Positions 52,632-61,300 of a stretch of DNA of 64,000 nucleotides are shown here, one piece after another. The translations under genes were made by a program, and so were the position numbers. Numbering within the stretch: the first letter of the stretch is position 1; every line of letters starts with the position of its first letter. Below the pieces are notes generated by a model, which saw nothing but the letters and a program-made list of their open reading frames with translations, was not told where the DNA came from and did no database searches. This stretch comes from Arthrobacter sp. zg-Y238. GTDB taxonomy: Bacteria; Actinomycetota; Actinomycetes; Actinomycetales; Micrococcaceae. The stretch lies in the NCBI RefSeq assembly GCF_024385525.1, contig NZ_JANFLU010000010.1, positions 496,001 to 560,000 of the forward strand. Reading direction: 5' to 3'.

Positions 52632-54036
52632 TTTCCTTTGTATTCAGCGAAAGCAGTGCGTTTTCGACCACCTCTGTCAGTGCCGGGTGGATCCAGTACT
52701 GCCCACGGGCCATGGTGGCGGCATCCAAGCCGAACTCCATCGCCTGCACCAGGGGCTGGATCAGCATGGACGCCTCATGTCCCATGATGTGGGCGCCGAG
52801 CAGCCGGCCGCTTTCCCGCTCCGCCAGCAGTTTCACGAACCCGGTGGAATCCTCCATCGCCCAGCCGTACGCCGTCGACCCGTATTCCTGCACGGCCAGG
52901 GCCAGTTCGACGCCGCGGGCCTCCGTATCGGCGATGGCCTGGTCCTCGGTCATCCCGACGCTGGCAATCTGCGGACTGCTGAAAACCGCTGCCGGCACGA
53001 AGCGGTGGTCCATGGCACGCAGGTCCCCGGGGTGCACCAGGTTGTGCGCCACCACGCGCGCTTCGTGGTTGGCCACGTGCTTGAGCTGGTAGGGGCTGCT
53101 GATGTCACCCAGCGCCCAGATCCCCTTCGCCGGAGCGCCGGAGGCCAGCACCCGGCCGTAGCTGTCCACGGCCAGCCGGCCATCCGAGGTGAGGTCAAAA
53201 CCGGCAGCACCGATGTCCAGCCGGTCTGTGTTGGGGGTCCGGCCGGTTGCTGCGAGCACCAGGTCCACATCCAGGGCCGACTCTCCGGCGGGACCGGAGA
53301 GCACCGCATGCACGGAACCGTCGGCGTTTTCGACGAGTGAGTCCACCGTCGTTTCGAACTGCACGTTCCACTGCTTGGAGGCTTCTGCGGTGAAGCGCTC
53401 GGACACGGTTTCATCCAGGGACCGAAGCAGCGCCCCCGACCGCACAGCCATGGTGACGTCGGACCCGAAGGCGGAGAAAACGAAGCCGAACTCCGCGGCG
53501 ATATACCCGCCGCCGATGATCAGGACCCGGGCCGGCAGCTCATCGATACGCATCACGGTGTCGGAGGTATGCACCTGGGGAAGGTCCATCCCCGGTACAT
53601 CGGGCAGGACCGGACGGGATCCTGCCGCCACTACGATTTCATCAGCGGTGATCTCCTGCCCCGACGCCGTGACGAGTGCGTGCGGCGAAACGAAGCGGAC
53701 GTATTCGCTGAAAAGCGTGACGTTGTCCAGCTCCTCGTCCCGGTAACGGCGGCCGCCGTCGGAAATCGCATCGATGCGGGTGAAGATCCGGTCCCGGATA
53801 TCCCGCCACCGGACGCCTGCGGACACCGTGTCCACGCCCAGCCGCGCACCGTCCACTGCGGCGGCCGCCAGCTGGGCGGGATACACGAACATCTTGGTTG
53901 GGATGCACCCGACGTTGAGGCACGTTCCTCCGAACGTGCCTCCGTCGATGATCGCTACCTTCTTACCGTCCCAGTCCGGGGTGATGATCGAGTTGCCGGA
54001 GCCGGAACCAATGATGGCCAGATCGAAGTGAGTCAC
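52609..54036 (-). CDS. mtr: Mycothione reductase
   Basis: FAD/NADPH enzyme that reduces mycothiol disulfide, the actinobacterial counterpart of glutathione reductase. The 475 residues start HFDLAIIGSGSGNSII, carry the redox-active disulfide in GGTCLNVGCIPTKMF (Cys39, Cys44), the NADPH motif VLIIGGGYIAAEFGFVFSAFGSDV and the dimer-interface HPALTE (His450, Glu455). Lipoamide dehydrogenases look similar, but the SGSGNS start and GTCLNVGCIPTKMF context are typical of mycothione reductase. The GTG at 54036 follows TAGACT at 7-base leaderless spacing. Pyruvate carboxylase lies 58 bp upstream on the same strand. Confidence 0.93.
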   Translation of the reverse strand: MTHFDLAIIGSGSGNSIITPDWDGKKVAIIDGGTFGGTCLNVGCIPTKMFVYPAQLAAAAVDGARLGVDTVSAGVRWRDIRDRIFTRIDAISDGGRRYRDEELDNVTLFSEYVRFVSPHALVTASGQEITADEIVVAAGSRPVLPDVPGMDLPQVHTSDTVMRIDELPARVLIIGGGYIAAEFGFVFSAFGSDVTMAVRSGALLRSLDETVSERFTAEASKQWNVQFETTVDSLVENADGSVHAVLSGPAGESALDVDLVLAATGRTPNTDRLDIGAAGFDLTSDGRLAVDSYGRVLASGAPAKGIWALGDISSPYQLKHVANHEARVVAHNLVHPGDLRAMDHRFVPAAVFSSPQIASVGMTEDQAIADTEARGVELALAVQEYGSTAYGWAMEDSTGFVKLLAERESGRLLGAHIMGHEASMLIQPLVQAMEFGLDAATMARGQYWIHPALTEVVENALLSLNTKEKPGRNRL

Positions 54037-54043
54037 GCTCTTC

Positions 54044-54049
54044 AGTCTA
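54044..54049 (-). promoter_or_regulatory. -10 element of mtr, leaderless layout
   Basis: TAGACT on the minus strand ends 7 bases before the mtr GTG start. Confidence 0.6.
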
Positions 54050-54094
54050 TGCAGTCACAGTCCACCGATCATTTCGCACCGGTGAAGCCGGTAC

Positions 54095-57000
54095 TCATTT
54101 CGGAGCGATGACCAGCAGCAGGTCCCCGCCCTGGACCTGCTCCACCCGGGAGATGGCGACCCGTTCAACCGTTCCGGCAACCGGGGCCGTAATGGAGGCC
54201 TCCATCTTCATTGCCTCGATGGTGGCGACGGTTTCCCCTGCGGCGACCTCTGCACCTTCCTTGGCGGTGACGGTGACTGCACCTGCAAACGGAGCCGCAA
54301 CGTGCCCGGCCTCGGTCGGATCAGCCCGTTCCGCCGATTTCGTGGTGCTTTCGATGCTGCGGTCCCGGACCGAGACCGGACGCATCTGCCCGTTCAGGGT
54401 GGTCATGACCGTACGCATGCCCTTTTCGTCCGGCTCGGACACCGCGTCCAGCGCTGCGATCAGCCGCACGCCCTTTTCCAGTTCGATGACGTGTTCTTCC
54501 CCGCGCCGCAGCCCGTACAGGTAGTCCCGGGTTTCCAGTACGGAAACGTCTCCGTAGGTTTCACGGACAGTTGCGAACTCCTTTGCCGGGCCGGCAAAGA
54601 GCAGCCGGTTCAGGGTTTCCTGCCGGGTAGCGGAATCGGCGTGCAGTCCCGCCTTGTCCACTTCGCTCAGTTCGACGTCGCGCGCCTTGACCTTGCGGCC
54701 CTGCAGCGCCTTGGTCCGGAAGGGCTCCGGCCATCCTCCGGGCGGATCGCCGAGTTCACCGCTGAGGAAGCCGATCACGGAATCCGGAATGTCGTAGTTC
54801 TGCGGGTTCTCCTCGAAGTCCTCCGGGGAAACGTTGGAGCCGACCAGCTGGAGGGCCAGATCGCCCACCACCTTCGACGACGGCGTGACCTTCACCAGAC
54901 GGCCCAGGATCCGGTCCGCGGCGGTGTACATGTCCTCAATGGCTTCGAACCGCTCCCCCAGTCCCAGGGCGATCGCCTGCTGACGCAGGTTGGAAAGCTG
55001 GCCGCCCGGAATCTCGTGGCGGTACACGCGTCCGGTGGGACCCGCCAACCCGGATTCGAACGGCGCGTAGACCCGCCGCACGGCCTCCCAATACGGTTCC
55101 AGCGCACCCACAGCGTCCAGGCTGATCCCGGTGTCCCGTTCGGTGTTGGTCAGCGCGGCGACCAGCGAGGACATGGACGGCTGGCTGGTGGTGCCCGCCA
55201 GCGGCGCGCTGGCAACGTCCACGGCGTCCACTCCCACTTCGGCAGCGGCCAGCAGGGTCGCCAGCTGGCCGCCTGCAGTGTCATGCGTGTGCAGGTGGAC
55301 GGGCAGGTCGAAACGCTCCCGCAGTGCGGCGACCAGCTTGGCGGCCGCAGCCGGCCGCAGCAGGCCTGCCATGTCCTTGATGGCCAGGATATGGGCGCCT
55401 GCGTCCACCATCTTCTGCGCCAGGTCCAGGTAGTAGTCCAGCGTGTAGAGGTCCTCGTTGGGGCTCAGCATGTCGCCGGTGTAGCAGAGGGCCACTTCCG
55501 CGACCGCGGTGCCGGTCTTGCGGACGGCCCGGATGGCAGGCTCCATCTGCGAGACATCGTTCAACGCGTCGAAGATGCGGAAAATGTCGACGCCGGTAGC
55601 CGCAGCCTCCTCCACGAAGGCTTCGGTGACTTCAGTGGGATACGGGGTGTAGCCCACCGTGTTCCGTCCGCGCAGCAGCATCTGGATGCAGATGTTGGGC
55701 AGCTGGTGCCGGAGGGCCGCCAGCCGCTCCCACGGATCCTCGCCCAGGAACCGCAGGGCGACGTCGTACGTGGCACCGCCCCAGGCCTCCACGGACAGCA
55801 GCTCGGGAGTCAGGGCCGCTACCGCGGGTGCAGCCGCGGTCAGGTCTCTGGTCCGCACCCGGGTGGCCAGCAGCGACTGGTGGGCGTCGCGGAAAGTGGT
55901 GTCGGTGACGGCCAGTTCGGTCCGCTGCCGCAGGTCCGCCGCGAAACCCTCGGGGCCGAGTTCGAGCAACCGCTGCCGGGACCCCGGCACGGCATCCGGC
56001 AGATCGGCGGGCAGCTTCTCCGCCGGGTCGATGTGCGCAACGGGATCGCCGTAGGGCTTATTAACGGTGACATCGGCGAGCCAGTTGAGCAGCTTCGTAC
56101 CTCGATCAGCCGAGCCGCGGGCGTTGAGCAGTTCGGGGCGTTCCTCGATAAACGAAGTGGCTACGTCGCCGGCAACGAAGTCCGGATCATCCAGGACCGC
56201 CTGCAGGAAGGAGATGTTGGTGGCGACGCCGCGGATCCGGAACTCGGCCAGCGCCCGGCGGGCCCGGTTGACCGCTATGGGGTAGGTCCGTCCCCGGCAG
56301 GTCAGCTTGACCAGCAGCGAATCGAAGTGCGGGCTGATTTCAGCGCCCGCGTAGACGGTGCCGCCGTCGAGCCGGACCCCGGCGCCGCCGGCGGAACGGT
56401 AGGCGGTGATCCGGCCGACGTCGGGCCGGAACCCGTTGGCCGGGTCCTCGGTGGTGATGCGGCACTGGAGGGCGGCGCCGCGGATCTGCAGTTCGTCCTG
56501 CTGCAGGCCCAGATCGGCCAGCGTCTCACCGGCCGCGATCCGCAGCTGGGACTGGACAATGTCGACGTCGGTGATTTCCTCGGTGACCGTGTGTTCCACC
56601 TGGACGCGGGGGTTCATTTCGATGAACACGTGCTGGCCGGCGCGTTCGCCGACGGTGTCCACGAGGAACTCCACGGTTCCCGCGTTGACGTAGTTCAGGG
56701 CCTTGGCGAACTTCACCGCGTCCCGGTACAGGGCCTGGCGGATGTTCTCATCCAGATTGGGCGCCGGCGCTATCTCCACCACCTTTTGGTGGCGGCGCTG
56801 CAGGGAGCAGTCACGTTCGAACAGGTGCACGATGTTGCCGTCCGCATCGGCAAGGATCTGTACTTCAATGTGCCGGGGACGCAGGACTGCCTGCTCCAGG
56901 AACACGGTGGCATCGCCGAAGGCTGTTTCAGCCTCCCGCATGGCCGCCTGCAGCGCCTCGGGCAGCTTGTCCGCGGTGTCCACCCGGCGCATGCCGCGGC

Positions 57001-57493
57001 CGCCGCCGCCCGCAACGGCCTTGACGAAGATGGGGAACCCGATGTCCTCCGCCTCGCTGAGCAGCTTCTCGACGTCGTCGCTCGGCTCGGTGGAGCGCAG
57101 TACCGGGATGCCTGCCTTCCGCGCCGCGTTCAGGGCATGGACCTTGTGGCCGGCCAGTTCGAGGATGTCCGCCGCGGGACCCACAAAGGTGATGCCGGCG
57201 TCGGCCGCAGCCCGCGCGAGGTTCGCGTTTTCGGAAAGGAATCCGTAACCGGGGTAGATGGCGTCACAGCCGGATTCCTTGGCTACCCGGATAATTTCGT
57301 CCACGTCCAGATACGCCCGGACCGGATGTCCCTCTTCCCCGATCAGGTAGGCCTCGTCGGCCTTTTGACGGTGGATGGAATTCCGGTCCTCATGGGGAAA
57401 CACTGCCACGGTCTTGGCACCTAGTTCATACGCGGCGCGGAAGGCGCGAATGGCGATCTCGCCCCGGTTCGCTACCAAAATCTTCGAGAACAT
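54095..57493 (-). CDS. pyc: Pyruvate carboxylase
   Basis: Biotin enzyme converting pyruvate to oxaloacetate to refill the citric acid cycle. The 1132 residues hold the whole enzyme. The biotin carboxylase domain is about 1-455 (ILVANRGEIAIRAFRAAYELG, GGGGRGMRRV, FIEMNPRVQVEHTVTEEITDVD). The carboxyltransferase domain is about 530-800 (VTDTTFRDAHQSLLATRVRT, LHTHDTAGG). The biotinyl domain follows with the biotin lysine in IEAMKMEASI (about Lys1096). The ATG at 57493 follows CCAGGAG. It is divergent from the ParA gene; both strands have coding-like reading frames here but only the minus strand has the domains. Confidence 0.98.
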   Translation of the reverse strand: MFSKILVANRGEIAIRAFRAAYELGAKTVAVFPHEDRNSIHRQKADEAYLIGEEGHPVRAYLDVDEIIRVAKESGCDAIYPGYGFLSENANLARAAADAGITFVGPAADILELAGHKVHALNAARKAGIPVLRSTEPSDDVEKLLSEAEDIGFPIFVKAVAGGGGRGMRRVDTADKLPEALQAAMREAETAFGDATVFLEQAVLRPRHIEVQILADADGNIVHLFERDCSLQRRHQKVVEIAPAPNLDENIRQALYRDAVKFAKALNYVNAGTVEFLVDTVGERAGQHVFIEMNPRVQVEHTVTEEITDVDIVQSQLRIAAGETLADLGLQQDELQIRGAALQCRITTEDPANGFRPDVGRITAYRSAGGAGVRLDGGTVYAGAEISPHFDSLLVKLTCRGRTYPIAVNRARRALAEFRIRGVATNISFLQAVLDDPDFVAGDVATSFIEERPELLNARGSADRGTKLLNWLADVTVNKPYGDPVAHIDPAEKLPADLPDAVPGSRQRLLELGPEGFAADLRQRTELAVTDTTFRDAHQSLLATRVRTRDLTAAAPAVAALTPELLSVEAWGGATYDVALRFLGEDPWERLAALRHQLPNICIQMLLRGRNTVGYTPYPTEVTEAFVEEAAATGVDIFRIFDALNDVSQMEPAIRAVRKTGTAVAEVALCYTGDMLSPNEDLYTLDYYLDLAQKMVDAGAHILAIKDMAGLLRPAAAAKLVAALRERFDLPVHLHTHDTAGGQLATLLAAAEVGVDAVDVASAPLAGTTSQPSMSSLVAALTNTERDTGISLDAVGALEPYWEAVRRVYAPFESGLAGPTGRVYRHEIPGGQLSNLRQQAIALGLGERFEAIEDMYTAADRILGRLVKVTPSSKVVGDLALQLVGSNVSPEDFEENPQNYDIPDSVIGFLSGELGDPPGGWPEPFRTKALQGRKVKARDVELSEVDKAGLHADSATRQETLNRLLFAGPAKEFATVRETYGDVSVLETRDYLYGLRRGEEHVIELEKGVRLIAALDAVSEPDEKGMRTVMTTLNGQMRPVSVRDRSIESTTKSAERADPTEAGHVAAPFAGAVTVTAKEGAEVAAGETVATIEAMKMEASITAPVAGTVERVAISRVEQVQGGDLLLVIAPK

Positions 57494-57733
57494 GGGTCTC
57501 CTGGATCAATTGCGGATGGGGCACCCGGACAGATACCGCCATTACTTACCCACGGCACAAGAGGCAAACCCCAAGGCGTACCGGAACCCCGCCGGGGGCG
57601 GACTCCGGAGCTGCCGTGTTGGACATCACACTTGCACCAGTCTAATCGCCACCCCTGCAAAAGCCCGCTGCCAAGGTAACGGGTGTGCGTCACATAGAAT
57701 GAGTCAGCAGCGTCCAGTGATCCCTAGACACGT

Positions 57734-57739
57734 TAGGTT
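57734..57739 (+). promoter_or_regulatory. Possible -10 element of the ParA-like gene
   Basis: TAGGTT lies 12 bases before the preferred GTG start at 57752, giving a very short leader. An upstream TTG (57740) touches this element. Confidence 0.4.
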
Positions 57740-57751
57740 TTGGTTCATCAA

Positions 57752-58594
57752 GTGCAAGTAGTGAGCATCAGCAGCCTGAAGGGCGGCGTCGGCAAGACCT
57801 CCGTCACCCTCGGTCTGGCATCCGCAGCGCTGGCCGCCGGCATTCCGACGCTCGTCGTGGACCTGGACCCGCACGCCGATGCCACTACCGGCCTGGGTGT
57901 CAGCGCCGGCAACCAGCTCGGAATCGGCGAGATGCTCCGGACGGCCCGTCGGGCACAGCTTTCGGACCACGTAGTCCCCAGCGGTTGGGTGGCGAACGCC
58001 CGCCGCCTTGCGAAGGATTCCGACGGCAAGAAGGCCGTCCTGGATGTTGCCATGGGCTCGGCCTACTCCGGTATTTACGACCGTCCGGACCTTGGCAAGC
58101 GCGATCTTCGACGCCTGACCAACCTGCTGTCCCGGGTGTCCGGATACGGCTTGGTCCTCATCGACTGCCCGCCGTCGCTGAACGGCCTCACCCGGATGGC
58201 CTGGACCGCCAGCAACCGGGTGCTGCTGGTAGCGGAGCCGGGACTGTTCTCGGTGGCCGGCACCGAGCGGACCATGCGCGCGCTCGAACTTTTCCGGGAG
58301 GAATTCGCTCCGAACCTGGCCCCCGCCGGAATCATCGCCAACCGGGTGCGGCCCAGCTCCAACGAGCACGTTTTCCGGCTTGCTGAAATGAAGCAGATGT
58401 TCGGTGACCTGCTCCTCACACCCACCATTGCAGAACAGGCGAACTGGCAGCAGATCCAGGGTGCCGCCCATTCGGTGCACCACTGGCCCGGCGAATCGGC
58501 CAAGCAGGCAGCCGGAACCTTCGACGCCTTGATGAAGAACCTGATGGATTCCGGCAGCGTGCGCAACCGCGTGATGCGCCGCCCGGTGGCCTAG
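57752..58594 (+). CDS. ParA-family ATPase (orphan)
   Basis: Deviant Walker ATPase of 280 residues. It has the P-loop SLKGGVGKTSVTLGLASAAL, the Walker A' switch LDPHADATTGLGV, and LIDCPPSLNGLTRMAWTASNRVLLV (Walker B). No parB or parS is next to it, so it is not the chromosomal segregation pair. Similar orphan ParAs with this VVSISSLKGGVGKTS N-terminus occur across actinobacteria; their cargo is mostly unknown. The start is GTG at 57752 (MQVVSISS); a TTG at 57740 would add four residues but sits against the putative -10. A strong stem-loop follows. Confidence 0.88.
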   Translation: MQVVSISSLKGGVGKTSVTLGLASAALAAGIPTLVVDLDPHADATTGLGVSAGNQLGIGEMLRTARRAQLSDHVVPSGWVANARRLAKDSDGKKAVLDVAMGSAYSGIYDRPDLGKRDLRRLTNLLSRVSGYGLVLIDCPPSLNGLTRMAWTASNRVLLVAEPGLFSVAGTERTMRALELFREEFAPNLAPAGIIANRVRPSSNEHVFRLAEMKQMFGDLLLTPTIAEQANWQQIQGAAHSVHHWPGESAKQAAGTFDALMKNLMDSGSVRNRVMRRPVA

Positions 58595-58623
58595 CGCCGG
58601 TCAGGCCACAGAGCAGCTGAACA

Positions 58624-58663
58624 AACGCTGAAGGGCATCCCCGCGGGGATGCCCTTCAGCGTT
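58624..58663 (+). terminator. Terminator after the ParA-like gene
   Basis: AACGCTGAAGGGCATCCCC pairs with GGGGATGCCCTTCAGCGTT (19 bp) with a 2-base loop; in practice the loop would be slightly larger. No T run follows. Confidence 0.75.
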
Positions 58664-58701
58664 AATGGTCTGTGTTGTGCGTGCCCTACTCGAGCGGTGC
58701 G

Positions 58702-58750
58702 CCTAACTGATCTGCGTGGCCTAACTGATCCGCGTGGCCTAACTGATCTT
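58702..58750 (+). repeat. 18-bp tandem repeat at the 3' end of the MerR gene
   Basis: CCTAACTGATCTGCGTGG (58702-58719) is repeated at 58720-58737 (one change) and begins again at 58738. Each copy contains an in-frame minus-strand stop (TAG) preceded by the codons for Ile-Ser. Confidence 0.9.
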
Positions 58751-59326
58751 CCGGGCGATGCGGCGCTGGCTCAGTTCGTCTCCGGGAAAGTCCTGCTCGT
58801 TGACGTGCTCACTGGGCAACTGCGCGAGGCTGCCCTCAACCTCTCGCCAGACGCGGCCCACGGCTATGCCGAAGACTCCCTGGCCGCCCTGGACCAAGTC
58901 GATGACCTCGTCGGCGGAAGTGCACTCGTAAACGCTGGCGCCGTCGCTCATCAAGGTGATCTGCGCCAGGTCCTCGACCCCGCGCTCACGCAGGTGCTCA
59001 ACGGCTGTTCGGATCTGCTGGAGTGATACGCCGGTGTCCAGCAGTCGCTTAACGACCTTCAGGACCAGGATGTCGCGGAAACCGTAGAGGCGCTGCGTGC
59101 CGGAACCGGCGGCACCTCGTACCGCAGGTTCCACAAGCCCGGTGCGTGCCCAGTAATCCAACTGGCGGTAAGTTATCCCTGCAGCCTTGCAGGCGGTAGG
59201 GCCGCGGTAGCCAGCGTCTTCGTCGAGAAGAGGCAGGTCCTCGGTGAACAGCAAGCCCTGGGCGCTCTGGGAAGGGATGCTCCCCGGTGCTGCGGCGTGT
59301 TCGCCGGCATCGCCTTTCGGACTCAC
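58739..59326 (-). CDS. MerR-family regulator, Rv1830-like
   Basis: Helix-turn-helix regulator of 195 residues. A roughly 37-residue disordered N-terminus precedes the MerR DNA-binding region (GPTACKAAGITYRQLDYWARTGLVEPAVRGAAGSGTQRLYGFRDILVLKVVKRLLDTGVSLQQIRTAVEHL). An alpha/beta effector-like domain follows (VYECTSADEVIDLVQGGQGVFGIAVGRVW). M. tuberculosis Rv1830 (resR/mcdR), linked to division and drug tolerance, is the equivalent in the same gene block. The GTG at 59326 follows a clear AGGAGG. The stop codon lies in the last copy of an 18-bp tandem repeat, so two further in-frame stops follow. Confidence 0.9.
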   Translation of the reverse strand: MSPKGDAGEHAAAPGSIPSQSAQGLLFTEDLPLLDEDAGYRGPTACKAAGITYRQLDYWARTGLVEPAVRGAAGSGTQRLYGFRDILVLKVVKRLLDTGVSLQQIRTAVEHLRERGVEDLAQITLMSDGASVYECTSADEVIDLVQGGQGVFGIAVGRVWREVEGSLAQLPSEHVNEQDFPGDELSQRRIARKIS

Positions 59327-59516
59327 GTGTGCCTCCTAGTAACGGTTCCCCTGGGGGTCGGCACAGGCCGGAGCTGTCGGGGTTTCTTCAGTGTGCCCCG
59401 AGAACTCCCCCGGTGCAATGGGAACTCTATTCTTCGACGTTAGAACCGACGGGCACCAAGGTCAAAGATGCCGGGAACTTTTCCGAAGCGTGTCGGAGGC
59501 ATACGTGGACAACTGC

Positions 59517-60011
59517 TCAGCGTTCGAAGTCTTCGGGCTCGACGTCGGCCAGGAACTCGCGGAACTGGCGCATCTCCTGCTCCGCGTTGTCCTGCTCTTC
59601 TTCGTCTTCGGGATCGGCATCGGCAATGCGGACGCCGGCCTCATTGAGGACTTCGTCGGCGCAGTAAATAGGGCACGGAATCCGCAGGGCAACCGCAATC
59701 GCGTCCGATGCCCGCGAATTCACGGCGGTTCCGTCCTCGAAGACAATCTCCGCGTGGAAGACGGTGTCCTCCACGGAGATCAGCCGGACGAGTGTCACTT
59801 CGCGCTTGAGGGCGTGGATCAGGTTCACCAGCAGGTCATGCGTCATGGGGCGCGGGGGAACGATTCCCTGCTGCACAAAGGCAATGGCACTGGCTTCCGG
59901 GGCACCGATCCAGATGGGCAGGTGCCGTTCGCCGTTGATTTCCTTGAGCAGGACCAGCGGCTGGTTGGACGGGAGTTCAATCCGCACGCCGACAACTTCT
60001 ACTTCCTGCAT
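59517..60011 (-). CDS. Bifunctional nuclease-family protein (DUF151)
   Basis: A 164-residue protein of the DUF151 family, plant members of which show RNase and DNase activity. It contains VEVVGVRIELPSNQPLVLLKE, LPIWIGAPEASAIAFVQQG, RPMTHDLLVNLI and SRASDAIAVALRIPCPIYC. The last 35 residues are very acidic. The ATG at 60011 begins MQEVEVVGVRI and follows GGAGG; a longer in-frame start inside ftsR is not credible. The ftsR stop is 1 base away. Corresponds to Rv1829. Its job in actinobacteria is not established. Confidence 0.92.
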   Translation of the reverse strand: MQEVEVVGVRIELPSNQPLVLLKEINGERHLPIWIGAPEASAIAFVQQGIVPPRPMTHDLLVNLIHALKREVTLVRLISVEDTVFHAEIVFEDGTAVNSRASDAIAVALRIPCPIYCADEVLNEAGVRIADADPEDEEEQDNAEQEMRQFREFLADVEPEDFER

Positions 60012-60012
60012 C

Positions 60013-60762
60013 TCAGCCCTCCATCCGCGCAATTTGGCCATGCACCAGAGCACTGTGCAGGCTCAGGCACAGGTCGCTGATCTCACGGGCGGTCTCAGCG
60101 GCGCGGGCCTTCGAGGCGACGTCCCGGCGGGAGGCGACGGGCGCAACCACGCGTTCAACCAGTCCGAGCTCACGGTCCGCGGCCGCTCGGAAAGGACGCA
60201 GGTGGCGCGGTTCGATGCCGTGGGCCTCCAGCTGGACACAGGCCTTCGCCACCTTTAGCGCATGCTCGTCATAGTTCTCTTCGGCACTGGTGATCAGCCC
60301 GTAGCTGACCAGGCTGTGCACCAATTCCGTGGTGGCGCCGGATTCCTTGACCAGTTCGTTGAAGGTCAGGGTCCGCGCATGGGAACGGGCCGCGAGCTCT
60401 CCGGCCAGCTGGTCCGAAACAACGCGCGGGGCAAGGGACATACCGCCGGGAAGCGACTCGGGCCGCTCTCCCCGGTCAATCGCATCCAGATAATCCTTGA
60501 TGACCTTCAGCGGCAGGTACTGGTCCCGCTGCAGTGCCAGCACAAACCGAAGGCGCTCGACGTCGGCCGGACTGTACTTGCGGTAACCGGCGGCCGTTCG
60601 CTGCGGCGTCACCAGACCCTTTTCCTCGAGGAAACGGATCTTGGACGCGCTGATGGCAGGGAAGTCCGTGCTTAGCTCGCTCAGGACCTCGCCGATATTC
60701 AGCACCCTGCCGCGCAGCCGTTCCGGTCCGGTGGTGCGCCTGACGGACTGTGATGCTGACAT
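60013..60762 (-). CDS. ftsR: MerR-family division regulator FtsR
   Basis: Predicted activator of ftsZ transcription. The 249 residues have an N-terminal MerR helix-turn-helix (LNIGEVLSELSTDFPAISASKIRFLEEKGLVTPQRTAAGYRKYSPADVERLRFVLALQRDQYLPLKVIKDYLDAI region, with the typical RFLEEKGLVTPQRT turn). A helical effector/dimer domain follows (LTFNELVKESGATTELV). Its neighbours (GarA before it, DUF151 and an Rv1830-like MerR after it) match Rv1827-Rv1830 of M. tuberculosis and the odhI-ftsR region of C. glutamicum, where FtsR activates ftsZ. The start at 60762 (MSASQSVRRTTG) has TAAGGT 7 bases upstream, which could be a leaderless -10 or a weak ribosome-binding site. Confidence 0.9.
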   Translation of the reverse strand: MSASQSVRRTTGPERLRGRVLNIGEVLSELSTDFPAISASKIRFLEEKGLVTPQRTAAGYRKYSPADVERLRFVLALQRDQYLPLKVIKDYLDAIDRGERPESLPGGMSLAPRVVSDQLAGELAARSHARTLTFNELVKESGATTELVHSLVSYGLITSAEENYDEHALKVAKACVQLEAHGIEPRHLRPFRAAADRELGLVERVVAPVASRRDVASKARAAETAREISDLCLSLHSALVHGQIARMEG

Positions 60763-60799
60763 GTCTACTACCTTATCTGCCCTACGCCGGGGCCTGAGC

Positions 60800-61270
60800 C
60801 TAGTTTCCGGCAGTTGCGGGGCGGGCAGCGTAAAAAGTGAGTCGGAACTTACCGATCTGCACTTCGCTCCCGGTACGCAGCAGCACGCTGTCCACCCGGT
60901 CATGGTTGACGTACGTGCCGTTCAGGCTCATGGAGTCCACCACGCGGAACCCCTCGGGGGTGCGGCGGAACTCAACATGCTTGCGTGAAACAGTGACGTC
61001 ATCGAGGAAAACGTCTGCGTTGGGGTGCCGTCCGGCAGTGGTGACGTCCTGGTCCAGCAGGAAGCGCGCACCGGCGTTCGGACCGCTGTGGGCAATCAGC
61101 AGGGCTGAGCGCGCAGGGAGGGCCGCGACGGCGGCTCGCTCGTCCGGAGTCAACTTGGGCTCGACGGATGCGGCATCGGACATCGGGGGAAGACTGATGG
61201 ATGTAGTGTCTTCCGCGCTGGGCGCCCGTCGGTTGCCCGCTCGTTCGGCGCTGTACTGCTCGCCCGCCAT
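60800..61270 (-). CDS. garA: FHA-domain metabolic regulator GarA/OdhI
   Basis: Phospho-controlled inhibitor of 2-oxoglutarate dehydrogenase and glutamate dehydrogenase in related bacteria. The 156 residues start with a disordered tail holding the kinase-target motif DTTS (Thr22-Thr23, compare ETTS in mycobacterial GarA). The C-terminal FHA domain follows (ARFLLDQDVTTAGRHPNADVFLDDVTVSRKHVEFRR with the GR..SRKH phosphate pocket, then SLNGTYVNHDRV). The start at 61270 (MAGEQYSAE) follows GGAGG 8 bases upstream. A TTG 6 codons further up is less likely. It is transcribed toward ftsR 37 bp downstream. Kinase that phosphorylates it is probably PknB/PknG-like; not identified here. Confidence 0.93.
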   Translation of the reverse strand: MAGEQYSAERAGNRRAPSAEDTTSISLPPMSDAASVEPKLTPDERAAVAALPARSALLIAHSGPNAGARFLLDQDVTTAGRHPNADVFLDDVTVSRKHVEFRRTPEGFRVVDSMSLNGTYVNHDRVDSVLLRTGSEVQIGKFRLTFYAARPATAGN

Positions 61271-61300
61271 GTGCAATTTCCTCCCCAAAAAGAAAACTGA

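Noticed and set aside
54302-57424. 1040-residue reading frame on the plus strand, antisense to pyc
   Set aside because: It mirrors the third-codon-position bias of the minus-strand gene, has no recognisable domain and no ribosome-binding site. High-GC genes routinely create such frames.
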